From positions 87,115 to 151,114 of the forward strand of contig NW_025931978.1 of assembly GCF_000764305.2 (NCBI RefSeq): DNA of 64,000 nt, read 5' to 3'. The translations under genes and the position numbers were made by a program. This document shows, in pieces, positions 38,801 through 49,250 of the stretch (the stretch's first letter is position 1; the number at the start of each line of letters is the position of its first letter). The notes beneath the pieces are model-generated. The model did no database searches. It was not told where the DNA came from and was given only the letters and a program-made list of their open reading frames with translations. The DNA is from Hyalella azteca (Eukaryota; Arthropoda; Malacostraca; Amphipoda; Hyalellidae).

Positions 38801-41800
38801 ATAATCTCTCAGCATTGAGTTTATAAGCTTATATCTCAGCTTATAATCTCTCAGCAACTAGTGTACCGGTATTTCAACCCACATGTTTTTCATTGCATTT
38901 GTGTAAACATGTAAAATTTGCAGATTTTCCATTGCCTGAATCCTGAGTGTCTGAAAGATACGTGTCGCCTGTGCAAGGAGCCCGCGCACATCCCGCTACG
39001 CTGCGAGGAAATCGAGACGAAAGCTCAACTTTCCGCCAGGACTTACCTTGAGAACCAAATGACTGAAGCAATGGTCAGGTGAGTGCCTTGAGAACCAAAT
39101 GACTGAGGCAATGGTCGGGTGAGTGCTGCTTTCATGTAGACTGTTTGTGGCTCTCTAAGGATAGAACTTGAGTTCTGAAATGAACATTTACTAGGAGGTT
39201 AAAATTTGAAGATATGTATAAAAGAGAAATAAAAGTTCCACATTTTCTGGCATTTAATCTAATTTGGCTTTACAGCCTATTGATTCTCATAAAAGATCAT
39301 TGTGCAATTGACTTTCGCCTTCCTTACTTTCTTTATTGATATTGACAACCTCTCGGGATATTGCGCTTGTTTTGTGGTTGTGTTTCAGTGGCTCATGACA
39401 TCTTCGCGATGGTCAAATTTTAAATGCTTCCATCATTTCTTCATCTTGAGAATTACTGTGGCAGTGAAATATCTATATTTTAGTTAATGAAGACGCATTT
39501 TACAGAGAATGCTACAAGTGTGGCAAGCGCTTCATCAAAGAGGAAGGATGCAACAAAATGCAGTGTTTGTGTGGTGCTAAGATGTGCTACGTCTGCAAGA
39601 AGCCAATAACAGGATACGATCACTTCGACGACGGTCCTTACAGAGCAACTGCCGGGGATCTGCTGCCGTCACAAAGGAGCAAGTCAGTACTTTTTCCAAC
39701 TTCACATTCTGTTTAAAATAGGCATGAAATTTTCAAGCTACTTCTTCAGTAGCTTTATTTTGGCCCGAAGTCCCAATCGTGTCTTCTCGAGAAACTAAAA
39801 ATTTCAATAATCCACTAAAGTTACTAAGTTTTTGACATTTAAGTTTCCCCAATATGATAACTTAGCCTCCCACTTTAAATTCTTCATCAAGATTCACACT
39901 TGACAGTCATTAGCGCAAGGAATAAACCACGGTTCTGTTGATCTAAATTCCATGCATTCTTTTCTAATGGAAAGGTCGGAAGTAATTTGAAGATTTTATT
40001 GAATTATTTGTTTCAGTAGGAAACTAGAAGATGAATTGATAAGGCATGAACCAAATATCTCTACTACTTCACGTTTAGCTAAATATAACTTATATGTCTG
40101 CCTGTCACAATAGCGCCATAACTTATTTATTTGGCTGCTGGCGGCTGACATTCCTTGAATACAATGATCCCCTAATGTTTTTTTTAGTATAGCGACTCAC
40201 GGAAGCTGCATGCTGAGGAGGTGAAGAGGAAAGCCGAGGAGGCCAAGAAGACACTGGATCCTGACGTGCAGCTCAAGCATGACCCCACCAAATATGTACC
40301 GCAGGTACCTGCTTAAATTGGCCAGACTTGATTTTATGTTCAATCATCAATCTTTATTATGTGAACATAAATTCAATTAAATTAATTATTATAACATCAA
40401 TCTTTATTGCGTGTTATATATGTATATGTGTTTGCCTCTAAGGAACTCTGCTGACAATGATGTTCTTGAATTTTCCGTCCCATACACGATGGGATTAGCA
40501 ATAAATTTATCTTGTTAACATTGTGGGACATTTGTAATTTGCTCGCTATTAATTGCACTACTACAGATTGGGGTGTTCGCAATTCTCGCACCACCCTACC
40601 ACATTTTCAAGGTAGAATATATCTGGAAGTGCACAATTTACCCATTTTGTTATCCCTAAAAAGCATTCTCTTTCATTGTGAATGCAGCAGTGAACGGCTT
40701 CCGTCAAACTCAGACACACCTCCACTATTATTAGCTTCCAGATTACCTCCAAAACCAGCCCACCCACTTGGTCTTCCCACCACAAAGACCCCATCAGCCC
40801 CTCAGTTGCTCAAGTCCATGTCGTGGCGCGCCCTTTGAAGGCTGGCACCTCATTTCAGCTTGGAGCTGAAGGACGCCGTCACTTCCACGAACTCTTTGGA
40901 CCTTGGGGCCACAGCCCTCTTGGACCACCTCCTAGTATGACGTCCATCTATCGTTTTGTCGTGCATTACGGTTGATTGTTAACTCCTTTAAGATATAAAG
41001 GAGAAATTCTTTAGAGTTTCTCAGTGTAAATTTGCTGTCGTTATATTTTGGGAGTTCGTTGTACTGTCGTTGGTTGCTTTTTTTCGTCTAGTTTATCCTG
41101 GTTGATGAAAATTCCATATTAATTGACGAGCTTTTCTTGGGGGAACTTCTTAGAGTAGGTACTAGCAGCCTGCAGATATTTGAACACCAGTAAACACTAG
41201 CAGAACACCAGTAAACATTGTCCATCTTAATTTCAATATATTTTACATGAAATTCCACTTGCGAGATCTAGGAACTCGTTGAAGGATTCCACTCGTAAAG
41301 TGATATAATCTTACTCTACTTGACAATAGTATACCCAGGTCTTGCTTGCTGAAGCTAGAGCAGTGATAACGAAGACTTTTTAACCTCTTCCTCTAAATGT
41401 TTTCATTTGGCTGGGTTAAAACACTAACCCCTTCATTGCAACCAAAAAGTCAGCAACAGTAAATCGTTAATCCTATTTAACCCTCAATTTAGGAACCACT
41501 GCTCCCAGAGAGTTCAATAATTGTTGTGTTTAGCAGGGCCCTGCGACTGCTGTACAGATGCAACGGCAGCCTTATCCTGAGCACCAGTATCCTCCCTACG
41601 AACGCAATGTGCTATTTGGTTAGTGCTATTGTTGTCCTTTCAAGGGCCATAGTTTCAAAAAAAGTTAAGAGATCGTAAGTTCATCAGCCAATCACAGACA
41701 AGAAAATAGAGCGTAAGTACTTACGCTCACTTAGCGAGTTTTGAAAGTATGGCCCCTGATAATGAAGTTTACGTAGTCGTTGCAAGGTCACCAACGAAAG

Positions 41801-44525
41801 GTGACTGCACGATGTCGTTTATTATTTTTTTTATCTTGAGTAGCCGTTATTGCGTTGTTTACTTATACAAACTTATTTACTTTCGGATTTGAATTACACC
41901 TAAATCATGTAGATGTATATGTAACGTGCAGTAGTTTTCATTCTTTTATTATATCGTTCAGATAACTTTTTAATTCTTCAGTCGTATTATAATGTTCAAT
42001 TCAGTTCACTGACTACCAATGAACTGATGGAAAGTAAAAATTATATCGGAGTAAAGCTATAAATTTTGTACGAAAGGCAGTGGTGATATGTGAATAAAAT
42101 GCTTATGCCTGCTCTGATACTTACATGCGAAATGAGCTCGTTCAATTTAATATCTTCTACCCAATTGATTCAACGAGTTTGTGCCACTAAGCACCATCAC
42201 ACCCTGGCCTTAAGTCAGTCTTCTATCTGCCTTATCTTGAATGGCTGCTACGTCCAAGTGAAATGTTACCGACAGCATCGTTCATTTTAACGCCCTCTGT
42301 AATTGAGGAAATAGTTTCATTGATCAATATTTATTTACCGGCTTTCTTAGGTGCATGAAGCTTGGGTGGATTGAATTTTGTTTATCTGAATGCTTTCATT
42401 GTTGAATATCGATGACCTGCTTAGATGATTACAATTAATTTGGAAGCAGGGGGGGGGGCGAATAATTGGCGATTACGCACCTCCTGCCCGCGTCGCTGAT
42501 TACCGTCTTAGTCCAGGAAAAATAAGGTTAATTTAATTTTTTTTAATTTTTAATAAGGTTAATTAAAAATTGCTGTAACTGTAGTCATTAGTTCTTTAGG
42601 TATGAATAACGACGGCTTATTTGTCCGTTCCTACAAAGTGAACATCGCTTGTAGTCCAGGAAAAATAAGGTTTGACCCGGAACAAATTGCAAAAGAAATG
42701 ATTTTTTCACCAATGCTCCAGAAGGGCAATAGAAACAACATAACTAATTCAAACCGCTGCATATCAACATATAGTTTACTTTGGCGGCCATTTTGAAAAT
42801 CACTGATTTGAAGCCTTTCCACCAATTATATTTTAGAGGATTTTTTATATGTCTTTTCTGAGGCCTTTCTGCATGTTATAGTGATGGAGAAAATTCTTTT
42901 GCAATTTCTTCTAGGTTGACCCCCTTTTTTCACTAGGTTACCTGGAATATCTTCCGCCGCCTCTTCCTGCCGGCGCCGGTCGTGGCCCGGCTCTTCCTCC
43001 TGCCGGCGCCGGTCGTGGCCCGGCTCTTCCTCCTGCCGGCGCCGGTCGTCGCCCGGCTCTTCCTCCTGCCGGCGCCGGTCGTCGCCCGCCTCTTCCTGCC
43101 GGCGCTGGTCGTCGCCCGGCTCCTCCTGCTGCCCCCCGCGGGGCGCGTCCCTAAACTGGGGGATGTGAGAGCAGGGCTGCAGCTTCGGCAGCTGGTAATT
43201 GGTGACAGGTTTAAATCAATCATGACCACGGTAACTTGCGCAGTTCAAGTGTAAGTGGTGAATGCGAGTATGTTTCGACGTTGTGTACGTGCTGTAACTG
43301 CTGTTATTTCTGCTCCACCAACTGCTAGTGTTTCCCCACTGCTATGTTCCTCTGTCATACGAAAGCGAAATTTTACCATCCACTGAAGGGTCTTCACACA
43401 ATCTGATATCCTAGTATTTTTGTGTTGGCTGTGGTTGTCTACATATATCTTGATGGCATCTCAGTCTAGTGCAACGCCTCAGTAGCACCGTACTTCCTAG
43501 TCTGCCTCACTGGCAGTAAAGTCCCGTGAGTGTTGAATGTTAAGTGGGTTATATTGTCCAAATAGTGACACGTATGTTAGTAGCCCCTCGTGACCATGTT
43601 TGCTTCTAGTATCACACCTTGCATGGTGCACTCAAATTTTATGACCGATTATTTTCCTGAAACTTTATCCATTTTTACTTTGACAGAAAATGCTCTGCTG
43701 AAACTCTATTCATTTTTACTTTGACTGAAAATTATTTTGCTCTTGTATTGGTTGCATTTTTCGATCGCAGTGAAGCGAAATCTTTCTTTGCTGTGCCGTG
43801 AGTGTGCCTCTTCGCTTTAATCGTGTACTTCCTATTCTGTCCTAGCAGCCAGAAAGGCCACGTATTCTTCTTCTGTGATAATGATTGAAAAAGGTAATTC
43901 TTCAAAGAATCTATAATTATCAAACGTGAGTCTTGTGATCTTTGATAAATGCAGCCACAGGCAAGTTCATGAACTTTGGCATTGAACCAGACTATCTTTC
44001 GACTCGCAATTTTTCTCGTCTTTATAATTTGCAATGCTTGATACAGATGTTTAAGAATGTAAATGTAGAATGTAGGCAAAATACGATTAAGTCCAAACAT
44101 TACTTCCTTATAAGTGTTCTCTAACATTTTTATGAAGTTCAATGCGGGATTATAGGGACGACAGAGCTTGCAGGTGAGCATTGCTGGATAGGTCACTTTT
44201 GAACGCTGCATCCGAGCTAGAAAGTAAAAAAATCTGAGAGAAGATTTATTCTGTTTAATACATTATTCAAAATTTTTAATTTAAATTTTATGCTCAAATT
44301 TTCTGCCTGTTCTAAATTAAATCAAATTTACCCTCGATGTATGAATTTAAAGCCTATGTATAAATTTTTTCTCCTCTCCAGACCAACGAAAGACTCTGCC
44401 CCTTGACTCAGTGCTTTGTACACACAGGTGAACGTGCAGACAGGCAGCGCAGGCAACAGCCACTACAAGATCAAGCACAGCCTGCAACTCCGCCGCGCAC
44501 CTCAAGGCCTCGTGCCAATGAGTGA
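35861..44525 (+). CDS. RNF216: E3 ubiquitin ligase RNF216 (TRIAD3)-like, RBR type
   Basis: Exons 35861-36204, 36429-36612, 36865-37020, 37576-37862, 38331-38559, 38924-39078, 39506-39682, 40193-40304, 41537-41618 and 44428-44525 all splice in phase to 607 residues. RBR ligases move ubiquitin from E2 to an active-site Cys in RING2 and then to substrate. Visible: an acidic N-terminus with DDEWL; RING1 from about residue 292 (CTICCEDEI, HLFCKTC); IBR with CPFCNFATIMPNKED and CRLCKEPAHIPLRCEE, distinctive of RNF216; RING2 (CYKCGKRFIKEEGCNKMQC, residues 454-472) whose Cys about 467 aligns with the RBR catalytic Cys. A Lys/Glu-rich helix and a Gln/Pro-rich tail follow. The acceptor at 35830 precedes the ATG by 30 bases, so 5' untranslated exons lie upstream. 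Vertebrate RNF216 acts on TLRs, RIPK1, Beclin-1 and Arc; the target here is unknown. The C-terminal exons are the least certain. Confidence 0.93.
37021..37255 (+). repeat. 89-bp tandem repeat copying the RNF216 exon 3 donor
   Basis: gtaacgtgttgcaacgctac starts at 37021 (the true donor), 37110 and 37199. Copies 2 and 3 are each preceded by a diverged copy of the exon 3 end (ctacctaccgtccctgcg...acttcag). These sit between aacag and gtaacg, so 37079-37109 and 37168-37198 look like 31-base pseudo-exons. Confidence 0.9.
39046..39125 (+). repeat. 40-bp tandem duplication copying the RNF216 exon 6 donor
   Basis: Units 39046-39085 and 39086-39125 differ at only two or three bases (ccttgagaaccaaatgactg...ggtgagtg). 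Both carry GGTGAGTG. The first donor (39079) keeps the protein in frame; the second (39119) would add 40 bases and shift frame. Confidence 0.93.
41643..41756 (+). mobile_element. MITE in RNF216 intron 9 (family shared with GGPS1 intron)
   Basis: The terminal inverted repeats are gggccatagtttcaaaa and ttttgaaagtatggccc, and the body holds the palindrome cgtaagtacttacg. A related copy lies inverted at 52467-52614. No coding capacity. Confidence 0.75.
42937..43154 (+). CDS. RNF216: Possible alternative last exon of RNF216, proline/glycine-rich minisatellite
   Basis: After the acceptor TTCACTAG the frame compatible with exon 9 (phase 1) reads GYLEYLPPPLPAGAGRGPAL and continues for 71 codons to TAA at 43152. 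Its core is five GC-rich 33-bp repeats encoding an 11-residue LPPAGAGRGPA unit. It would give a 647-residue isoform. All three forward frames stay open in the repeat, so openness alone is weak evidence. The exon at 44428 has the same phase and its own stop, and I prefer it as the main ending. Confidence 0.35.
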
Positions 44526-44597
44526 GCCGTCTCTGCGACAGCCACCTCCATCTTTATCTTGTGTATTTTCACGCTATTAATAATATGGGAAGTGAGT

Positions 44598-44803
44598 GTA
44601 TAATGCACTGTTCATAAGCTGCTGTTGTCATTATTTATTTTATCAATGTAAAAGATAGAGCCATACAAAAAGGGAACCTTTCTTCACCAGCTTTTCACCA
44701 GGGTATAATGCACTGTTTTTAAGCTGCTGTTGTCATTATTTATTTTATCACTGTAAAAGATAAAGCCATATAAAAAGGGAACCTCTTCTCACCAGCTTTT
44801 ATT
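44598..44803 (+). repeat. 105-bp tandem duplication in the RNF216 3' untranslated region
   Basis: gtataatgcactgtt begins at 44598 and 44703; the units stay alike to the accagctttt end. It lies between the TGA at 44523 and the poly(A) signal. Confidence 0.88.
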
Positions 44804-45435
44804 AGTTGGGATGCAACGTATCTCTCAAGTATTTAATCTAAGATTTTAACTAGATTTTTTTATTGTAATTTGGCCTATAGTTTATTATGCACTTCTCATC
44901 TCATCGTAAATGTTACATGTTTCTATACTGAGCGACCAATGTCAGTCGATATCTCTTTTGCGCTTATGCAGTCGTTAAAGTTTTGCTGCAAATTATCTAA
45001 ATATCTATCCGGTTTATATATTATAAATCTATTGGGACTGAGTATTACTCGATAAAGGCAAGTTTATTCTTCACAAATGATTTAGGGAAAACACGGGAAG
45101 AGCTTCTTCTTTGAGGATTTTTATTGTTTTGGAACATGCGTGTTTGTCGACTGCTGCTCCTATCAAAATATATCATTTCATTCATTTATTTTGTTTGTGT
45201 TAAAATTAAAGAGCCATTGGGAGCGGTTTTTATTTTCTGTATGAATCCAAAGGAGATAATTTTTTTTTTAATGAGATGATCATAAGAAAAATACATTGTG
45301 CACTCATCGTTCATGTCCATGTCTTTATTTCTACTTTCGTATTGTCCGATCTTGCAGTCCTTCATGAACGTCTGTGATGCGTACAGTAATGTAAGAGAGG
45401 CACAGTTTCAAATGAACTTGTATCTATGTACCAAG

Positions 45436-45441
45436 AATAAA
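45436..45441 (+). terminator. Poly(A) signal AATAAA, likely RNF216
   Basis: AATAAA occurs about 0.9 kb after the RNF216 stop with GT/T-rich sequence following. It is the best candidate 3' end, but not proven. Confidence 0.5.
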
Positions 45442-45534
45442 GTGCAATGAGTTTCTTAGTTTTCCTTCTCTACCCTTTTGATGAAACGAGTGTTCCTCTA
45501 ATGTCAGTCAGCTCGACAGAGGAATATATTCTGC

Positions 45535-45570
45535 AGGATATGTTCCGCAGGAACATGCGGAACATATCCT
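45535..45570. other. Perfect 15-bp stem, 6-base loop hairpin
   Basis: aggatatgttccgca, loop ggaaca, then the exact inverse. It lies about 95 bases past the RNF216 poly(A) signal. Confidence 0.9.
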
Positions 45571-46965
45571 CATTTCTGACAGCGGAACGTATTCCATAGT
45601 CCATACTACCCCGCAGGGGCAGGGGAAGTAGGCCTATGGCTCTCCTCCGGCCTCTAGCCTACTGAAATTAAACTGAAGTACTGCACTACTGCTACCTGAT
45701 CCTGAACTTAAGACAGAGCATGAGTTCATGCAGTGTTGTTTTACATAGATAATATTACACAATACACATTAATATCGTTATTGTAATTCTACTCAAATAA
45801 TGTATCTTAAGAACAGTTTTTCTTGCCTGCTTGCTGCAGCAACCGTTGGTTTGCAAGGGAAATATTCCATTGTAAAAGATTCATCTGGTTTGTTTGCACT
45901 CTGCAAGAAATTTAGATAAAAACAGAATATTAAAATGACGATTAATTTACACCCTTGGTAGAATGTAGTGTATAAATAGACCTATCAGTATCATAAAATG
46001 ATTTCATTAATGACAACTGACAAGTTGACAACTGATTTTACAAAAATTTTAAAAACTGATAGAAAAAGAGGAATAGGTAGCTAACAACTCACTAAAACAA
46101 GGCATGATATGGACTTGAGTAATGGATAGGAATAGATATTTGGCCTGTCGGTGGATACATTTTTGATTTCATGTCCAGACAGTCCAGTGAAGAACTCAAA
46201 CTCATTACTCAAACAGTCAAACAATTTAAATTTTAGCCAAAATTACATTTTTCAGAGAACTGCGCAGTGCACACTGCAGTGAGTCAGTGACTGGACTGAC
46301 TGCACATCTGTCAGTGTGACAGTGTCAACATCTGCTTCACTTTCTAATTCATCATAAAATCAAGAATTTTATGAGCAACACTTTGAGCTATAGCTAATAG
46401 CCTAATAGGCCTAATATGTGTCTAGGTGGCAGGGTGATCACTGATCCACTTCCACTGTTGTGAATGATTGTTTCTTGCACCAACAGCAATGGTCATGAGG
46501 TGCTAAGGCGATGGACAAATGAGTGTAATTGGGAGACGGGAAATGTGCAATGGCAGTATGATGGCCAAAAATTCCAATGTCACGAGACTTTCCCTCTGAT
46601 GGGAAACTTTAAGCGTTTGTTAGGTAATAAGTAATTTTGGTGGAGCAGGAAAGATGCTTAATGAAACAGGTACCTAGATCATAGAGGAACAGACGTAATA
46701 CTCACATTACTGATTACTCAGTACAGTATGCCTTTAATTATCTTTCAATAATATATGATTTTTCTTGATACGGAAATTTGGTGAATGAGAAATCTAGAAC
46801 TTTATTTTAGAAGAAATTTTCTCCAAAGTCAGATGGCAACACTGAACACCGTCTGTTTACATTTCGTATGTATAATAGCCGCAGTTTACGATTACCGTAC
46901 GTTCCGTATCCGACAAGGCGGACAAGCGGAACTTTGGAAGAGTCAGAAGCATAGTGGCAAAGCAG

Positions 46966-47130
46966 AGTTTTTTTAGAATCTCCTTCAAGTTCATTTTTGA
47001 GTCCTATAAGTAGACCAGAAAAGTATCATGGATACCAGCATTATCATATTTAATAAATTTGTTAAAATCTTGAGTGAATTAGGAAATTTAAAATGAACTG
47101 ATTCTAAAAAATCTCTGGTTTGTCACTATG
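46966..47130. repeat. Inverted-repeat element, probable MITE
   Basis: The left arm gcatagtggcaaagcagag with tttttttagaatct near 46950-47005 is matched in reverse near 47085-47135 (gattctaaaaaatctctggt, ttgtcactatgc). A related fragment lies near 32130-32165. Element ends are not fixed. Confidence 0.5.
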
Positions 47131-47611
47131 CGGCATACCGCGCAGGTCGTTAAAATGACAAAATAAATTCCCGCGCACCTGGCACATCTTCCTGACCATG
47201 GGTCTCAGGGGCCAGGGCATTGCTTGAGTAGCTTGACCTCTGACTCACCTCTCTAGTCTCTACCCTAATTTACTGGCCCTAAATGTGTAAGATGGAAAGA
47301 TGTTAGGGAACTACCATGCAGAGCCTGCAGAGGCTAGGAAAGCAAGTTTTTTTCGTAAGGGATTCAGGGATTGGATGTGGTATGGCAGCTAGGACCCTGG
47401 TGAGTGGTGAGTGGTGATCTTGTTGGTGAAAGAGACTTGGTAGGTTTTAAATGGATTCATGACTGCCAGAAGTACAAGAAAAAACTGTGATTGGCAGCAT
47501 AAATTTATCATGTAAGTTCTCTGAATTTCAATTCCAAGACAAAGGATAATGAAGTATACACGCCATGTACAACTGCCTCCCATTTTGGTTCTGAAATGTC
47601 CAAGCAAAGAG

Positions 47612-48519
47612 GGTAAACCGAAACGTGGTATATTCCGACATCGTGGGTAATTCCAACACTTCTCAACTTTTTTCCTTTATATTAAGCTTTGTCTTAGTTC
47701 CATGCATTTGTTGATGGTTGAAATAGTGACGTCATACTATTGTGCGCCATACTATTGCCAAAACACTAGGTCTGGGCCGTCTAGCAGGAAAATGTTGAGA
47801 TCCAAAGAGAGGCAGTGCGCATCACCCAGTGAGAACATTGAAAAACATGTCAAAGTTGATAGTTGACCTTGCTCTACCAAATAGTGATAAAGTGTTTGTG
47901 TAGAAAGAATATTATGGTTTGAGACTTTTAAATAAGTCTGTGAATATATTAGGAATCCTTTAAGTATACTTGTATTTGCTTATTTCAAGTGGTAAATAAA
48001 TTAATAGATGATTAAGTTAAGAGATGGTTTTAGACACATAAAAACTAATTCCAACACAGCTTGGAATTAGACACACACAGCTTGTTCCGAGCTGTGTGCA
48101 AAAATTAAAATTTTCTTAATTAAAAGCTTAATAGCTCTTAATTAAAAGCTTAATTAAGTAGTGTTCAATATTCAATAGTGTTCTAATTCCAAGCTGTGTT
48201 ATATTCCAATACAGCTCACACAGTGATCGGAATTTGAACGGAAGAGTGTCGGAATTACAAATTAGTAGAGTTTGAAGGTCTCGCAAAATGCCAAATTTAG
48301 TCACACACAGCGTCGGAATATATGGATTTGGTAGGTTTGCATTCTAAAGGCTTTTAAATATGGCAACATTTTTGTAACGTTTCATTGTTGCTGGTGCCTA
48401 ATGCGGTGTTTTGAGAGTGACGTAAAGCAAACAGAACTCAAGTTGCGCATATGGTGATTTTTTTATAGCCATTCATTTTTTGCTACGTCCTTACTGTGTC
48501 GGAATATACCGCGTTTACC
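47612..48519. mobile_element. TIR element, about 0.9 kb, non-autonomous
   Basis: It starts GGTAAACCGAAACG then TGGTATATTCCGACA and ends with the inverse of GGTAAACGCGGTATATTCCG. The termini match except for a 5-base difference. Related ggaatta/attccaac motifs recur inside. No transposase frame is seen and a target duplication is not clear. Confidence 0.55.
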
Positions 48520-49250
48520 TGAGCAACCTGAGTTGAATTGTTTGGTGTAAAGTTTATAGTATCTACGTAATTCTTATTTACTTATTAGGGTTGCTTTAAA
48601 GTCCTATATATGTTATGGTGTTCATTTTTCTATATAATAAGTAGCTAATTCATCCATATTTCAAAAATATTTACATATGTATTGGAAAAACAGCATATGG
48701 ATATGAAAACATGAAATTATTATAAACCAATAAATAATTATTTTATGCCAAAAAATGCCTAATTCATAAGAAAGTTATTTTTTTAATGATTACACATTAG
48801 GCATGGAGATACAAGCAAGCTAGACTCAGTTGGTGTAATTCATTGCTGTGTGCATTGTGCTGATAAGTGTCAGTATAAACTTAATGAGATTCCAAGATTT
48901 CTGATAATTCTCTAAACTAAGATATGTCTTTGCAGAAGTTGAAAGCCATTTTTAAATTATGGTAATTATTTCCTAGTATATTGGAAGCCATTGGAAATAT
49001 GTAATTTGGAAATTAATTCTACAGCAGTCTTGTGGTATAATTTTCCAATACAATGTTGACTTCTTATGCTTACACATTTGCTTGGCAGCTTCCTTGTCAA
49101 ATTATTTTTTTAGCTTATTTACTCCATGTTAGATTCAAATGGTTGTTTTATACTTATATTTTTCATGATTTTTATTATTTGTTTGTTTATCTGCATAGGT
49201 GTGGGTATTTTATTGACATCTCTGTTTAGTTAATAGTATATATTCTAGGG

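Larger units (their letters stand above)
45450..49250. other. Intergenic region between RNF216 and GGPS1
   Basis: No confident exons. It contains a perfect hairpin (45535-45570), an inverted-repeat element (46966-47130) and a TIR element (47612-48519). The GGPS1 promoter and any 5' untranslated exon should lie here; a possible acceptor TATTCTAG stands just before the ATG at 49251. Confidence 0.6.

Noticed and set aside
42933..43254. Other-frame and minus-strand proteins over the GC-rich 33-bp repeat
   Set aside because: All frames are open in this repeat; only the frame in phase with RNF216 exon 9 has any support.
43732..44211. 159-codon minus-strand frame in an RNF216 intron
   Set aside because: Low-complexity composition, no domain recognised, no splice or promoter context; probably chance in AT-rich DNA.
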